Below are positions 22,440 to 34,051 of a stretch of 64,000 nucleotides of DNA, piece after piece. Position numbers and translations under genes: made by a program. The DNA lies in assembly GCA_000611775.1 (NCBI GenBank), contig KK106982.1, forward strand, positions 3,934,858 through 3,998,857. Reading direction: 5' to 3'. The notes below the pieces were generated by a model that was given only the letters and a program-made list of their open reading frames with translations, did no database searches and was not told the origin of the DNA. The stretch comes from Umbilicaria muhlenbergii (lineage: Eukaryota; Ascomycota; Lecanoromycetes; Umbilicariales; Umbilicariaceae). Numbering within the stretch: the first letter of the stretch is position 1; every line of letters begins with the position of its first letter.

Positions 22440-24118
22440 GGTTGGAGGTGAGCTGGTGGGATGGGGAGATTGAAGTTGAGAACGGCCTCAGTCGAGGAAG
22501 CGAAATGGTTCCACATGGTCGTGTTTTAGGAAGAGTGCTGGTCCTGGTGAAGGAGGAAGAGCTCTATAAACGACGAAAGAGGGCCCGGGTAATTACGAGC
22601 AGGCCTCGTGTGATTACGCAGACCCCCTGCAACCATTTAATTTCATACAGATTCAGCTGTATAAGTGGATTATAGAGGGTGCAGGTACCTTAATAAAAAG
22701 ACTACAACAAATCACTTATGTGCAGTGATTTAACGGAGCACAGTTCAGGCTCAGGTTTGCTTCACAAATAAACTTTTTTCTGAAATTTTTTTCACGCTTC
22801 ACGTGACAGGTCACTTAATAAGACAGCTCTTTTAAAGCTCAGAAGAAGCTCATATTCTTATCTTTTTCTTGTCATACTAACTAATATAAAGGTCACTTTT
22901 TTAATGTTTTACTGTATCACATTCAGTAGTGACTAGTAGCAACCTTAATTTTAGTGTGAGAACTTGTCCAACTTCAGATTCATATAACTCGATGCATCAT
23001 GATGATACATTTTCGATAATTCACACATGAATAGATTCAACAGGGAGCTTTTGACTGATACAGAATTCATGAGAAACGCTCACAGAACGATAAAGTTACG
23101 AATTTATGTAAGCAAACCCCCTTCCATAGCAGCTTATGGTAGGCCGTAACTGATTTGGCCGCGTTATCACGCAGTCCTCACACTGGCGCGACTGGAGCAC
23201 TATCCCGCGCTCCAGCGGCTTGAGTGGCTGCAGGCACCGGCATTGGTTCATGCTCATTTCTGACCTCTATGGAAAGCATGTTCAGCATGAGGAGATTAGG
23301 CGAAGGCGTGGTCGAAAATAGCCAGCGTTGCCCACAGCGGGAGGTTGGGCAATGATTTAGGAGTACCAACACCCTCAAATTCGGGTCGACCCTAGCGTCA
23401 TGAATCGGATGCATAGAAATAAATTACCGGATCGACCCGAAAATAAGGGTGATGGGTAAGGTACCTGCAGGCTGCAGCTGCGAAGGTATCTTACATCATC
23501 GTTAATTTGCCGCCCCACAACACAAAGCGGAGGAGCAACAAGGCTTGCTTGAGTCATAAGAGGAATTGAATGCTAAGGTACCTAAACGACCATGGCCCTC
23601 AGCTACTCTGAATGTATGCGTGACATGTTCTAACTATACTACAGCGACGAGCTAGATACATCAATCGCTTTACAAAGTGTTGAACTTTTTACATTTTCCC
23701 AGTTCTATGTCTAACTTACAAGGTAAGTAAGCACCACTCTCATCTGAGCTAAGCCTAAGCACCCTAAGCACCGCTAAGCCCCAACTAAGTCCTTAGCTAT
23801 ATAAGGCGCAGCAGGTGAGAGCCTGAATTGGCTGCCTTGGGCTTAGCTATAGCTGCCCGCCCTATTTCAATAAATACATTTGCCAGGCTTGCTGCCTAAG
23901 GTAGGCTCAGCCACATCCTACGCTTCTGAGGTGGGATGTGAACGGTAAATTCCTTAACTGACCCCACTTATCCATCTCTGTACGCACTTTCAGTCTCATG
24001 CTTACACTCAGAAACTGCCACGTATCCCAATTTTTTACGCACAGAACCAGATAACCTAGTGGGACTTTATTTGAACGTTGACTTCAGATCCCCTCACAAC
24101 AGTGTCAGCTTTACAGAA
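22440..24118. other. Intergenic region with AT-rich patch and LTR-like debris
   Basis: The first 200 bases are the likely LanC-like promoter. An AT-rich patch spans about 22640-23080. About 23730-23945 resembles part of an LTR (separate entry). I see no coding sequence that I can support. Confidence 0.55.
23730..23945 (+). repeat. LTR-like fragment (possible solo LTR)
   Basis: The segment has repeated CTAAGC boxes, a TATATAAGG at about 23798-23806, an AATAAA about 65 bases downstream (23869-23874), and an inverted repeat CACATCC...GGATGTG at 23911-23941. TATA box and polyadenylation signal this close together fit the U3-R-U5 layout of a fungal LTR. No target duplication or partner was found, so the identity is tentative. 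Confidence 0.3.
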
Positions 24119-26362
24119 ATGGCACTCACCTTCGCAAAGAATAGTTGGCAATTGGTGAACTGGGGCTTCTCAATCACTGATATTACTACACTGGCTGGAG
24201 CCGGCCGTGGTATCATTACCTGGTTGAATGTCGACGGACGAGACTCTAACCTTCTCTCCTTCCTCAATGTCGATGAAACGGGGTTAGATCTTAGACCTGG
24301 TCTTCTGCACCCAGATTCACTAAATCGGAGATGGGGAAAGGAAGTCCTACTTCTTCAAAATGGTAAAGCAATGATGCTACAGCCAGAAGGTGAAGAATCG
24401 AAAATCGAAAACCTTCGCCGCTTCACCTGGATGATGACCCTCATCACTGCCTGTCTGGATGTGGCATTGTCAAATTCCATGGTCGAAAATGTCATCTGCA
24501 ACTTCATAGCACGCCTTTTCGCGGGCAAAACACAATCCGGCATCAAAGAGTACCTTCAAAAAGAGATTCCACTCCACATTCGTGGCTGGCGTTCAACGGC
24601 CACAGTTCGAAAGATTTTCCCTAGAGCTCGACACACCTGGGCCAAACTCGAAAGACAGGAGGTGCATCTGCCAGGGTTCATTCCTGAGCAAGAAAGCGAT
24701 GCATTGTGTCAAATGCTCATTTGGGTTGTGACCAAAGGACCGGATACTCTCTGCACAGCCTCATCAGACATCTACGCCATAGCAACTCTCCTTGCTGACT
24801 TAGGACTTGACTTGTTGAGGTTCGCTCTTGAAAAGAAGGAATACGTTGATGAGGGACTGATTACTCTGATCAAAGTCGACTCTCTTCTTTTGGAACAACA
24901 TAGCATACAGCCCACGCAAGACATTCGTCGAGGCATGCGAATTCCACTTTCGTGCATGGAGGAAGCTATGTCGTTATGGCCTGCAGATCACGAAAAAAAT
25001 AATCGGAGACGGATGATCTTCAAAAACGGCATGTCTTCCGCGAAAGATATTTCCATTTGTGCTTGCTCGAGTCCCTTTGGTAATCGAGATACCGATCCGG
25101 GCATTCGAGTCATGTCAATCGAAAAGGACCCTCTGGGTCATGCAGACACCAATGTTTTTACGTTGGTGGATCGTTATTGTCTTGTCCCTACTAATCAGTT
25201 GCTATCATCGTTGACCGATCTGACTGGTTCTTGGAATATTGGACAAGATAAAACACCCTGGAGTGCCCTCGCGGAATTTGGAGAAGTGGCCTTGCTATCT
25301 AAACAGGAAGATCGAATTGTTGAAGAGTTTCAGATCTTCCTGATGGGCTACTATTACGCTGCATTAGGCTCCATTGTTGATAGCTCTCGGCTTGTCTGCA
25401 ATGAAGCTTTCGGCTCCTGGGGTTGGGTAGATTTAAGATTCTTCTAAGTCCTCTTACAACTTACTAAAAGTCGTTTACAGTATGGTAGCCCCGGATACTT
25501 GTACTGGAGATACTAGATTCTGAAGGTGGTTGGCTACCTCTTTGCCGGTGCTGAAGACGGATTACTTAGTCTAATTAATCATGGAACCGCTGGTTTGATC
25601 GCAAAAATCTCAGTACTGACCCCTGGTCTTCTCGGCGACGCAGACACACCAGAAAAAATCACCAAGTTGATCTTACTTGACGTCGACACAAGCACAATTC
25701 CAAGTAACGGTCAAGGCATCATTAAATCGGGAAAGCCGTCCGCCGTCAAATGTCTGCATGCCGGAAATGTTGATTCCTTGTCCCCAGAAAGATTGACTGT
25801 ACGTGGTCCAGATTTCACGTCACATATTGAACCTGCTTGGGGCTATGATGTGAATCTTGTCCACGTGGTATATCGGTATAAAGGCCGCTTGGTACATAAA
25901 GTCGATCCTCTGGAAGCCGAAGCTGCTGTTCTCGAATGGTGGGCTCCAGCGTTTGCTTCAGACAACCTTGACCACAACCGACTTGATTGTGAAATTCTGG
26001 GAGACTGGAATCTCATGCAATACAAAAAAGTCAACGATGTGCGTACTATGAATGGCATCAATAGCTTCGATATGGTACCTTCAATCTCTGTGCTGTCGCA
26101 CCAGGATTACTGTAACGGCGTCATCTACGCCGGGCCGCCAGAGAGTGAACAACAACTGCCTGGTTCTGTCCATTGGGAAAAATCGCATCTAACAATCATT
26201 AAGACAAATGGCCTGAGTAAGGCTCGCGCTTGCATATTGGCGATGTATGGGATACAATTTCACGATAAAATAGTCTCTCTGCTAGGGTTTCCCTGGTCTC
26301 ACTTCTTTCCAGGCTGTCTTGTTGCGCAAACTCTATCCTGTGGATTGGTGGTCTTGACCTAG
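24119..26362 (+). CDS. Fungal conserved hypothetical protein, two exons
   Basis: The first ATG of the frame is at 24119 (MALTFAKNSW). Exon 1 (24119-25426) encodes a mostly helical protein starting LTFAKNSWQLVNWGFSITD, with LAGAGRGIITWLNVDGRD soon after. This general pattern is known to me from uncharacterised ascomycete proteins without assigned function. An intron begins GTAGAT at 25427. With the near acceptor CAG (25480) the following frame meets TAG at 25514-25516. With the acceptor ctAG ending at 25516 the frame stays open into ILKVVGYLFAGAEDG and on to 26362, giving 717 residues. No signal peptide or nucleotide-binding motif is seen. The last 30 residues are hydrophobic. Whether the gene is intact depends on which acceptor is used. 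Function unknown. Confidence 0.65.
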
Positions 26363-28318
26363 TCTCTGACTGACAGAATCAGCGTCGAGGATGTAGCATT
26401 CCTGTCATGTTTTACCTTTTGTGAAATGTCAGATGTGCATGTTGAAAATCAAGATGAATGCAGATTAAACCGCATGTTGCTGGCCTGCTTGTTCTTGTTA
26501 CGAAATGGTGGCTGGTAGATCAGCTGGTGTCTGAACAACTAGATATCTACTAGGCCTGAATTGGAATCTCTTTGGAACGAGTGCCGGTTCTCTGTGTATT
26601 GAATTTCGCCTCTGGAACTGGTGGGTGCTGCCGCACGAAACTCGTCTGCCTGCACATGAGTAGGCTTTCCCTTACCTAATACCCGGGTGAGGTGCTCAGG
26701 TGGAGTGTGAGGCAAGGCGCGACCCGTCCTCACTAGTAAAGGGGTAGGGGGTAGGGGGTGGGGTTTATCTAGATCCGTTACTGGTTGAGTGATCAACAGC
26801 TCTATACGGGCTAGGGATTTAGACCCTGCGCCATCCAGGACCGGCGCCTTCCCTCAAAGCTGAAGGTCATTGATGTACTATGGGGTAGCTACCGCTACTT
26901 TATGTTGGTGGGCGCAGGCAGATCTAAATGAACACCGAAGCTCACGACTATCTCGCTTTTCTACGAACCCAAACTGTCAAAGAAGAAGAAACCGTTGAAT
27001 TTGTACAGCCTATGCGTTGATTTGTGGAAGCTTCATATTTGCCCCGCCTTCAATTCCAATAATTTGTTGCCTTGGAAAAGACTAAGCCGGCTCATGAAGA
27101 GGTATATCCAAAGGAAGAATTAGAGCAACGATACACCCTAGAATGCATCATGAAACTCAAGGTGTTTCTCATGGGCTAGGTGCCTATGCCCAGTTTCGGG
27201 ATCTGCAGCAGATGCCATCAGTACTGATCTCATGAGTGGAAGTCAGATGTGATGAAACTTATCTTGAGTCAATCAATTTCAGTAATTTGCCTTGCTTGAA
27301 GACACACACATCACAATTCCGTCGCTCACCTTGTTCTCATCCATCTTTGACTCATATTATGATGAGTTGTCCTTCACCCATTGCTGTTGTATTTGTTGAT
27401 GGAAACAGGGCCTTGATACACGTTGCTTTGCTCATCAGTAGCCTGGTAGATGGTGCCTAGCACCTGAAGTCTATTTGTACAGCACGAGGACATACTAACC
27501 GTAATATCTATCAGAGCGGAATCTGGCAAAGTAGTTGTCTAAGGATCTGCGAGCAGCGTCAATGACTTATTCCACTTGTCTTGGAGTTGGAGGTCTGCTA
27601 GCCTGTGTATAATCGCGGCAGCGAATAGTAGGTTGGTACGAGATCCATCTTCAAGTCTTCACACCGTTTTTGGCAGCACGAGTTATTTCTTTGACTTTGT
27701 TAGTCAATAGGTATTGTATTGTTCTCTGGGGTCTGGTCGACGACGGCCTGGTACTCCCCACACCAGTTTAGCATGATGGGTACGGGATTGAGAACAGTGT
27801 ATGGGGTACAGTCTATCATTGATATTCTGAAAGTAGGCATTTTTCCGAGTAGGCTGTTCCCGAGTCACCTCAGGGAGGCAGTGACTGATTCAGGCAGACT
27901 TCTTTTCCGAGCGGAGAGGAAAAGGCATCGCCGAGAATTTGGCACCGGTTTCGAGGTAGTCTTCCAAGCTGCTCATTTCTTCATCGCTTGCCCAGGATCC
28001 GAAGTCTCTATGACTGCCATTTATAGCAGTATTAATAAAAACTACAAAAGCGCTTATAAAACAGAAATGCCGTTGTCATTATAAGCAAAGCGTCCCATCT
28101 ATTAAGTTCCCGCGCTATTGGGTGAATGGCGCTCTAATATCGCCGCTCAACAAGCCAAATCTAAAGTCAAAGATTACTTCAGGGGCACAACTCCATAAGT
28201 GTCCTGAAGGAGCAGTGATGAGTCTCTGAATGAGTTATAGATCATGAGCTGGTGATGTTTCCGCCAACGAACACCACCTGCACCGCTGCATACCTACGTA
28301 GATTTAGCGTTGGAAATC
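26363..28318. other. Intergenic region without supported gene
   Basis: The DNA is of mixed composition. Around 27480-27720 the minus strand has short stretches that look like decayed coding sequence but keep no frame. A 121-codon frame at 27719-28084 has no recognisable family. It may contain relics of a duplicated gene, and I cannot identify one. Confidence 0.5.
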
Positions 28319-29405
28319 CTACGAAGAGCAATGAGACACCAACGCAGCAGTAACGGCTAGGATCTCCGCATTTTTTGCATTACTGAGTAAAGCTAGCGCC
28401 AACGAGCACAGCACTGAACAGATAGTGATGACTCCAAGTCGAACTGCTGTAGATTGGATGACATACAATACCACAATGGAGAGTATTGGCAGCACTGAGG
28501 ACAACGAGATGGCTAATAGACGTACAACCAGGGCTATCTTTTCCTCGGAGATGAAACCAATCTGATGATTTATGAGATTGGCATCCTACCAGCGTCGTCA
28601 ATATGATGGTGCACCATACTATTTGTGGTACAGTTATACCTTTTTCTTGAAAAGCTTCAAGTACTTTCCCATCCAGAGGCTTAGAATCTCCTTTTCGCGC
28701 CACGTCAGAGCCGCCAGATCGTGACGGTTGTCTATGGCCATGTACTTTGCGTCCGCTTCGGAGATCATAGTCCGGTTACTCTCAATGAACGCGTGAAGGG
28801 CAGACCAGGACCTCTCAGAAGGAGATTTGAGGGATTGCAGCCAAGCTTGGTGACGAAGCGCTGTATCTAGGCAGGGAAAGACACCTCATTGTTGGCCCCA
28901 CAAAAAAGGAGACTGTTCTTACACAAACCGATAGATGAAAATTGAGTCGCTTGTTTCGAAACGACGAAGGATTTCCGGAGGAAAATAAATAATTGACTAA
29001 CATACTGTATTTCTCTAGAAGCTCTCGTATCTTGAGTACTAAATCCCAATATTCCTCCCTGTCCTCTCCCGAGTGCGGGGGGCCTTGGCTCCTCCGTGCC
29101 CAGTACCAGCTTCGTGGCTGTCCCCAGATTGCATTGCCTTTGCTAATGTCGTTAGCATCGTTGTCGATATGGCGTAGTTTGAGCTCCAGCGATTGTAGCT
29201 CGCTTTGCAAGTAGAGGATGTTCCGGATGTTGAGGGCAGCAAAACGTCGAAACATGGACAGGTCATGATCCAAGGCTAAGGTCTTCGCGAGTCGCTCATA
29301 GCCAAACGTCTCGTCCAGCACTGACATCTTGGATATGAAGGAAGCGAGTTCACTTGGAAGCGGAAGAGTCGTGAGGTATCGCGGGTTTGACATTTGATGT
29401 TTCAT
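28319..29405 (-). CDS. DUF6594 family membrane protein, three exons
   Basis: Exons are 29405-29006, 28866-28640 and 28561-28319, joined by GT-AG introns of 139 and 78 nt (GTATGT donor, CTAG acceptor; GTATAA donor, CAG acceptor). The sum is 870 nt, or 289 residues. The N-terminal half shows the fungal DUF6594 pattern: GYERLAKTLALDHDLSMFRRF, then ALNIRNILYLQSELQSLELKL and a charged coiled-coil-like stretch. The C-terminal exon encodes two or three hydrophobic helices (LPILSIVVLYVIQS; RLGVITICSVLCSLALALL) ending in NAKNAEILAVTAAL, the usual C-terminal transmembrane block. Members are membrane-anchored proteins of unknown role, expanded in filamentous ascomycetes. ATG at 29393 is an alternative start. 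The gene is divergent from the TPR-like gene, with 251 bases between them. Confidence 0.82.
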
Positions 29406-29656
29406 GAACCGAACTTGAATTCGTACCCCACATCGCCTGCCCCCAAACCGGGCCCTAAACTGGCCCCCAAACCATTGTACGTCACCGGTCTGAGCCACGT
29501 TGCATCCTCACGTCGCTGCCTAACCGTCCACTTGAGGGATTTTGATCTCGTCTGTCTCACGGCACTGTTGATAATTGACACACTCGATCTCCTCTGATTT
29601 AAGTTCACACTGCCATACAAACGCTCACTCGTACGAGACAAGGGAAAAGAAGTCAA
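29406..29656. promoter_or_regulatory. Shared divergent promoter region (DUF6594 / TPR-like)
   Basis: This is a 251-bp spacer between two starts facing away from each other. It contains pyrimidine-rich stretches (for example near 29586-29600) but no clear TATA box. Co-regulation is an inference from spacing only. Confidence 0.4.
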
Positions 29657-30850
29657 ATGTCGATTCGACGGAGCCGTAGTCGGTCCCCAGTGCCGCAGCC
29701 GACCTACAAAAAGTCCTGGATCAGCCCTTTCGCACCAGGCGATTCAAGCGCATGGCCTGATGGCTCGTGTAAAGCATACTGGATAGAACCATTTGATCTC
29801 TACAGTAACACTTACGCAGAGGCAGCAAGCCAGGCCACGTCTCCAGAAGCTCCCGAGCTCCAACGATTACGCCGGCTCGCCGAGGTCCAACATACAGAGG
29901 GTGACCACGTAGGGGCTCGATTCTCCTTGGCGAAGATTGTAGAAAAATATATCTCAGACCTTGAGCACACATCAGAATGGACCGGGAATTATCAGGAGAA
30001 TGTGAAGAAACGAGTTATGTTGGAACACATAATCCAAACGACCATTGGTGGAATAACCAACAGCTATTTCACGCAGTACCCTGAATTGAGCGACGTTCCG
30101 CAGGACCAGAAGGATGAACTGAAATCTTGGGCAAAACCTTTCTACGATGCGGTGGAGAAGGAACGCGATTTCGAAGAACCCCGCGTCCTGTATACGATGC
30201 GAGTCATCCTCTATTACGCAGCTAATGAGTTGTATCAATCCGATGCGGAATGGATATGGAAGAAGTACAGACAGACTCTGAGCTGTACTGAGCCGATCTT
30301 TGGCTCCCAGCACCCAGACATCATTGGTCTTCTACAGGGCTCGGCTCAGGCCATTGAGAAACGAGAAATGGAAGCGTACTGGAAGCAAGGTAAGGAGGAG
30401 GCTGAGAAACACAAGCTTCAGAGCATGACGCGTTGGAAGAGTGAGGTTGAAATTTTACTGTTGCGTGCTCTGTCTGGGCTTCGAAAATTACATGGAAATA
30501 CAGCCACCCCCACACTTGATTGTGCGTACGAGATTGCGACTTTCCACAGAAGGCGCGGGGAACCAGATGCGGCCGAATCCACATTGCGAGAAATGTGCAA
30601 GGTTACAGAACAGGAGCTGGGAGAAGAGCATGATGAGACGCTAAGGTTCAGAGTAGAGTTGTCAAGCCTACTTCTTGAACAGAATCGGTCTGAAGATGCC
30701 GGACTCAACATCCACAAATACATCTCAGAGCATTGGCAAGTGCTTCAGAACGCATCAACATGGCCCCGGGAACTCACTTTACATAAAAAGTGTTGCATGT
30801 GGAAAATCGTTCGTCCGCCCCGCCCTGCAGCAGCCAATATATGCCCGTAG
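29657..30850 (+). CDS. TPR-like helical-repeat protein, hypothetical
   Basis: This is a single-exon frame of 397 residues starting MSIRRSRSRSPVPQP, with a basic Ser/Arg-rich head. Residues about 280-370 resemble kinesin-light-chain-type tetratricopeptide repeats: AYEIATFHRRRGEPDAAESTLREM, then TEQELGEEHDETLRFRVELSSLL with LEQNRSEDAG. Such repeats in fungi usually sit at the C terminus of signalling or heterokaryon-type proteins and mediate binding. The N-terminal half is helical and charged without a known domain. The last 20 or so residues (RPPRPAAANICP) differ in composition and run into a repeat-like stretch, so the original C terminus may be lost. It is divergent from the DUF6594 gene. 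Function unknown. Confidence 0.68.
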   Translation: MSIRRSRSRSPVPQPTYKKSWISPFAPGDSSAWPDGSCKAYWIEPFDLYSNTYAEAASQATSPEAPELQRLRRLAEVQHTEGDHVGARFSLAKIVEKYISDLEHTSEWTGNYQENVKKRVMLEHIIQTTIGGITNSYFTQYPELSDVPQDQKDELKSWAKPFYDAVEKERDFEEPRVLYTMRVILYYAANELYQSDAEWIWKKYRQTLSCTEPIFGSQHPDIIGLLQGSAQAIEKREMEAYWKQGKEEAEKHKLQSMTRWKSEVEILLLRALSGLRKLHGNTATPTLDCAYEIATFHRRRGEPDAAESTLREMCKVTEQELGEEHDETLRFRVELSSLLLEQNRSEDAGLNIHKYISEHWQVLQNASTWPRELTLHKKCCMWKIVRPPRPAAANICP

Positions 30851-31089
30851 CAGGCATCATGCCTACATGCGCTCGGCCCGACTATAGGCGCTCGGTCAAT
30901 GTAGGCGAGCACCGAGAAAGCCGATATGGGGGGTTATTTAATGTGCCCTGATTTCTACGAAGACTGCTTGCTTCTACACGTTCATTTATATCAATTGGAG
31001 CGGTATTTAGCTAGATATAATACATCTATTTGGCCTCTATATCGCCCCATTGCAACAAAAAGCACACAGATAAACGTGGCTGGGGAGCA

Positions 31090-32552
31090 ATGATCTTACT
31101 CAACAACAAGCTTTCACGTCACCAAGCTCCACTGCACTTTGCGTGGGCAGACCACAATCTATATACGTTGCCTGTACGCAACGTCAAGCTTTTCCCCGTA
31201 TTTCCTTCCGAGAACCAGAAGAACTATGCTTGGAAATTCGATGACCGACCCTCAGAAGCTAAGAGTGATCCACAGACACCCACTCCTGATGCCGAAGTCA
31301 ACGCTTTGGTGTTTCAGAGTTATGTAAACAGCGACTTGTCTGTTGACTTGCGCGTCCCATATATTCCTTATTCTCACTTCATGGGCACTGTGAGCTTCGA
31401 AAAGGGCGATCCATACCTTGAATATGTGAAAGCAGCAGAAGACTATAAAGTTAGTAGGTCATTTTACGAGGAGGCTGAAGCGAACACTCCGATGAAAATC
31501 AGTAAGCTCATGGACGGTCTCGAACCAGACTTAGTGGATGAGAGCGAGGAAGTCAGGAATGTGGAGGCATGTCCAAACCTGAATGTCGGTAACTATTGTT
31601 TGTACCCTGAGTTCTGCATGACTGATTTCCACCTGCAGCTCGGATCGTATGGTCATGTATCAGAGGTTCAAGGCTTCTTCAATTGTGTACCTACAGATTC
31701 CTCATTGTTGTTAGGAGAAACTTTCGGGCCTCAGCTTAATCTCGTCTCGTCGAAATGGGCAGATTGGAAACATTTTACTCTGCATCCCCCACCAAATAAC
31801 ACGCATCTACTGGAGCTCGCGGATGGAACAGAGATTGCTTGCCACGGCTACATATCGGGCACTTGGACGGATATTAATCTGCAGCTCCAGCGGAAAATCT
31901 CCAAGCTGTTCGTTGTAGACGCAGTGTTCTCGGCCGCAAACATTTCAGATGATACCACTTACCTGTTCGCTCTATCAGCTGATGCATTGGAATCTCCCCG
32001 ATATCATGAACGTAAGTAAAGTTGCATGGTTGCAGTTATCACGCTGATGTGTCAACCACAATAGTGTCTGGAATTGAGAAGCGAACGTTCTGTGGCAAAC
32101 TCAATCCCTCCTTATATCGTTTGAGGATTGTGGATATGCCCAGATTCCAGGCAGTGTACAGACGAAAGATGAAAGGTGGTCAAGGTAAATATATTTGCTA
32201 TGAACCTAAGTAAGTGGGTGTCACTTGATTAATCCACAATCAAACAGTGAACAATGCTTCCGAGGACGACGATTTCTGGGAGGAAATGAATAGGCGCGAG
32301 CTGTGGGATCGAGATTATGAACGCAGGAAGCCCGCAAGTCAAGAGGACAAAGATGAATTGAAGCGGGCTCTCAGTATCGAGGAGCATACACGCTCGGCAT
32401 GGGATGAGCGACACAGATATCGCCAATCAGTTTCGGAAGCGGGTACAGGGGACTCTAGTGTTGAGGCAGCCCAGTCGCCAGGCAAGGTTGAAACCAAAGA
32501 TAAGAAACCATCATGGAGTGGTCTCCGGCAAAAGCTTCAAACATTGTTTTAG
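31090..32552 (+). CDS. Unknown protein, three exons
   Basis: Exons are 31090-32011, 32065-32184 and 32248-32552. The introns are 53 and 63 nt (GTAAGT...ATAG and GTAAAT...ACAG), and both splice in the same phase. The total is 1347 nt, or 448 residues. The start at 31090 is the first ATG of the long frame. The first exon is acidic and aromatic-rich (LHFAWADHNLYTLPVRNVKLFPVF; VPYIPYSHFMGTVSFEKGDP). The last exon is strongly charged and looks like a coiled or disordered tail (EEMNRRELWDRDYERRKP; ending SGLRQKLQTLF). There is no signal peptide, membrane helix or motif I recognise. The upstream TPR-like gene is on the same strand, 239 bases away, and the two could once have been one unit. Function unknown. 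Confidence 0.6.
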
Positions 32553-32923
32553 CACTCTTCTTCTAAAACAGCAGCAGATTATACGGGGAGAGTTTTTGTT
32601 CATGACAAATATAGTTATAGACATGTTTCGTCTAGAGTTGACCCCCAGACCTCTGGAATGGATTGCGGACACTCGAGACTGGAGTGTTATCAACTTGAGT
32701 ATTCGAAATACATTGTTCACCCTGCCCACTAAATATATACCGAGGCGGCTACAGGACCCGATATGGTAGTATGAACTAAATTTATTACCTCAGCCAAGCT
32801 GGTTCGCTCCACTAGCCAAATTACAGACAAAATAAATACACCAAACCTGTCCCAACGATCCCATCCCCCTATATAAAACAAGGCAGATGAAAGATATGCA
32901 AACACCCAAAACAAAGTCCACCG
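32553..32923. other. Short convergent intergenic region
   Basis: It lies between the 3-prime end of the three-exon unknown and the 3-prime end of the Ser/Thr-rich protein. It is AT-rich around 32760-32900 and probably holds both terminators. No gene is supported. Confidence 0.5.
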
Positions 32924-34051
32924 TCAAAGAACCCCCCGGATACCCTTAACGCCATCGCCATCCCGTCTCCGTAACCACAACACCCCACGCTCCAACCATC
33001 CCATATGTACCCACCCCCCACTATTCATACAACCCATTCCCGCATCCCAATCCCTCATATCAACACTTTTTCCTTCAACCCACACCAACCCACACCACCT
33101 CACAGCACCACCCACCCCACCACCCCCACCCCTCCCCCTCCCCACCCCCGCATTCGCCTTCGGCGCCGCCGTACTACTAGCCTTCATACTCGAACTCGAA
33201 CCCGCACTCTCACTCGTCGCACTCGTCGCCCCCGCCGACGAAGAAGCCGCCGACACCGTCGACGTGACCACCCCCGCCACGGCCGTACTAACCGTCACGG
33301 TCGACGCCCCCGTCACCGACCCCGACGCCGCCGCGATCGTCGAAGAAGACAGCGCCGCCGCCGCAGCGGCCGAAAGCGCACTACTCAACACCGAGCTCGC
33401 GCTCGCGGCGCTGGCGGACTCGGAGGCGGGACCCAGGGAGGAGGTCGGGGTCGCGAGGGTGGTTATGGTGGTGAAGGATGTGCCGGCGGGGATGGGGATG
33501 GGGAGGGGGATGATGACGGGGCCGGAGGGGGAGGAGCTGGTGGTTAGGATGGTGGTGAGGGTTTCGAAGGGGGCGGGGGCCGTGAGCGTTGTTAGGGTTG
33601 TTAGGGGGCCTGGAGAGGCGGGGGGTGTTAGTAGGGTTCTGGTAACTATTTGGAAGGGGAGGGGGGAGGGGGACGACGAACCGGATGCGGCTTCGCTGGA
33701 CTCCGACGCTGCGGGCGCGGATGTGGCGGTCGGTTCGATGGTCACGGTGACGGGGGTGGTGGGCGGTGGCACCACGATCGAGGTGACGATGCTGTTGACT
33801 GTGACTGCGACCGTTTCGCCCGATTCGACCGTCGCGATCGGTTGCAGAGCCGGTGCGGAGCCGGTGCTTTGGGCGTAGATTATCGTCGCGGCCGGCTGCG
33901 TCACGAAGACCGTGGTCGTCGAGACCACGCCGTAGAGTGGGAACGCGACCAGCGATGTCCGGTCGCCGATGATCACGCTGTAGGTGGTCAAGTCCTGGGC
34001 GAAAACTAGGGCAGGCAGTACCGCCAAGGCTAGCCGAGATGGAGTAAACAT
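32924..34051 (-). CDS. Ser/Thr-rich secreted, probably cell-wall, protein
   Basis: The start at 34051 gives a clear signal peptide (MFTPSRLALAVLPALVFAQ, cleavage near residue 19). The mature part is rich in Ser, Thr, Ala and Pro with many TLTT/SSS/TSTV runs, the make-up of heavily O-glycosylated fungal wall or GPI-anchored proteins. An upstream in-frame ATG at 34111 would hide the signal peptide and is unlikely. The frame as written ends at 32924 after a tail that is no longer Ser/Thr-rich and contains odd Trp/Arg/Gly stretches. A one-base shift in the G-rich stretch near 33130-33155 would instead give a short hydrophobic end (VGVVGWVVL) with a stop at 33100-33102, closer to a GPI-attachment signal. 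The plus-strand frames opposite are compositional shadows. Confidence 0.7.
   Translation of the reverse strand: MFTPSRLALAVLPALVFAQDLTTYSVIIGDRTSLVAFPLYGVVSTTTVFVTQPAATIIYAQSTGSAPALQPIATVESGETVAVTVNSIVTSIVVPPPTTPVTVTIEPTATSAPAASESSEAASGSSSPSPLPFQIVTRTLLTPPASPGPLTTLTTLTAPAPFETLTTILTTSSSPSGPVIIPLPIPIPAGTSFTTITTLATPTSSLGPASESASAASASSVLSSALSAAAAAALSSSTIAAASGSVTGASTVTVSTAVAGVVTSTVSAASSSAGATSATSESAGSSSSMKASSTAAPKANAGVGRGRGGGGGVGGAVRWCGLVWVEGKSVDMRDWDAGMGCMNSGGWVHMGWLERGVLWLRRRDGDGVKGIRGVL

Noticed and set aside
33005-33878. Plus-strand frames (180 and 204 codons) opposite the wall protein
   Set aside because: They are Arg- or Gly/Val-rich shadows of Ser/Thr/Ala codons. The minus strand has a signal peptide.
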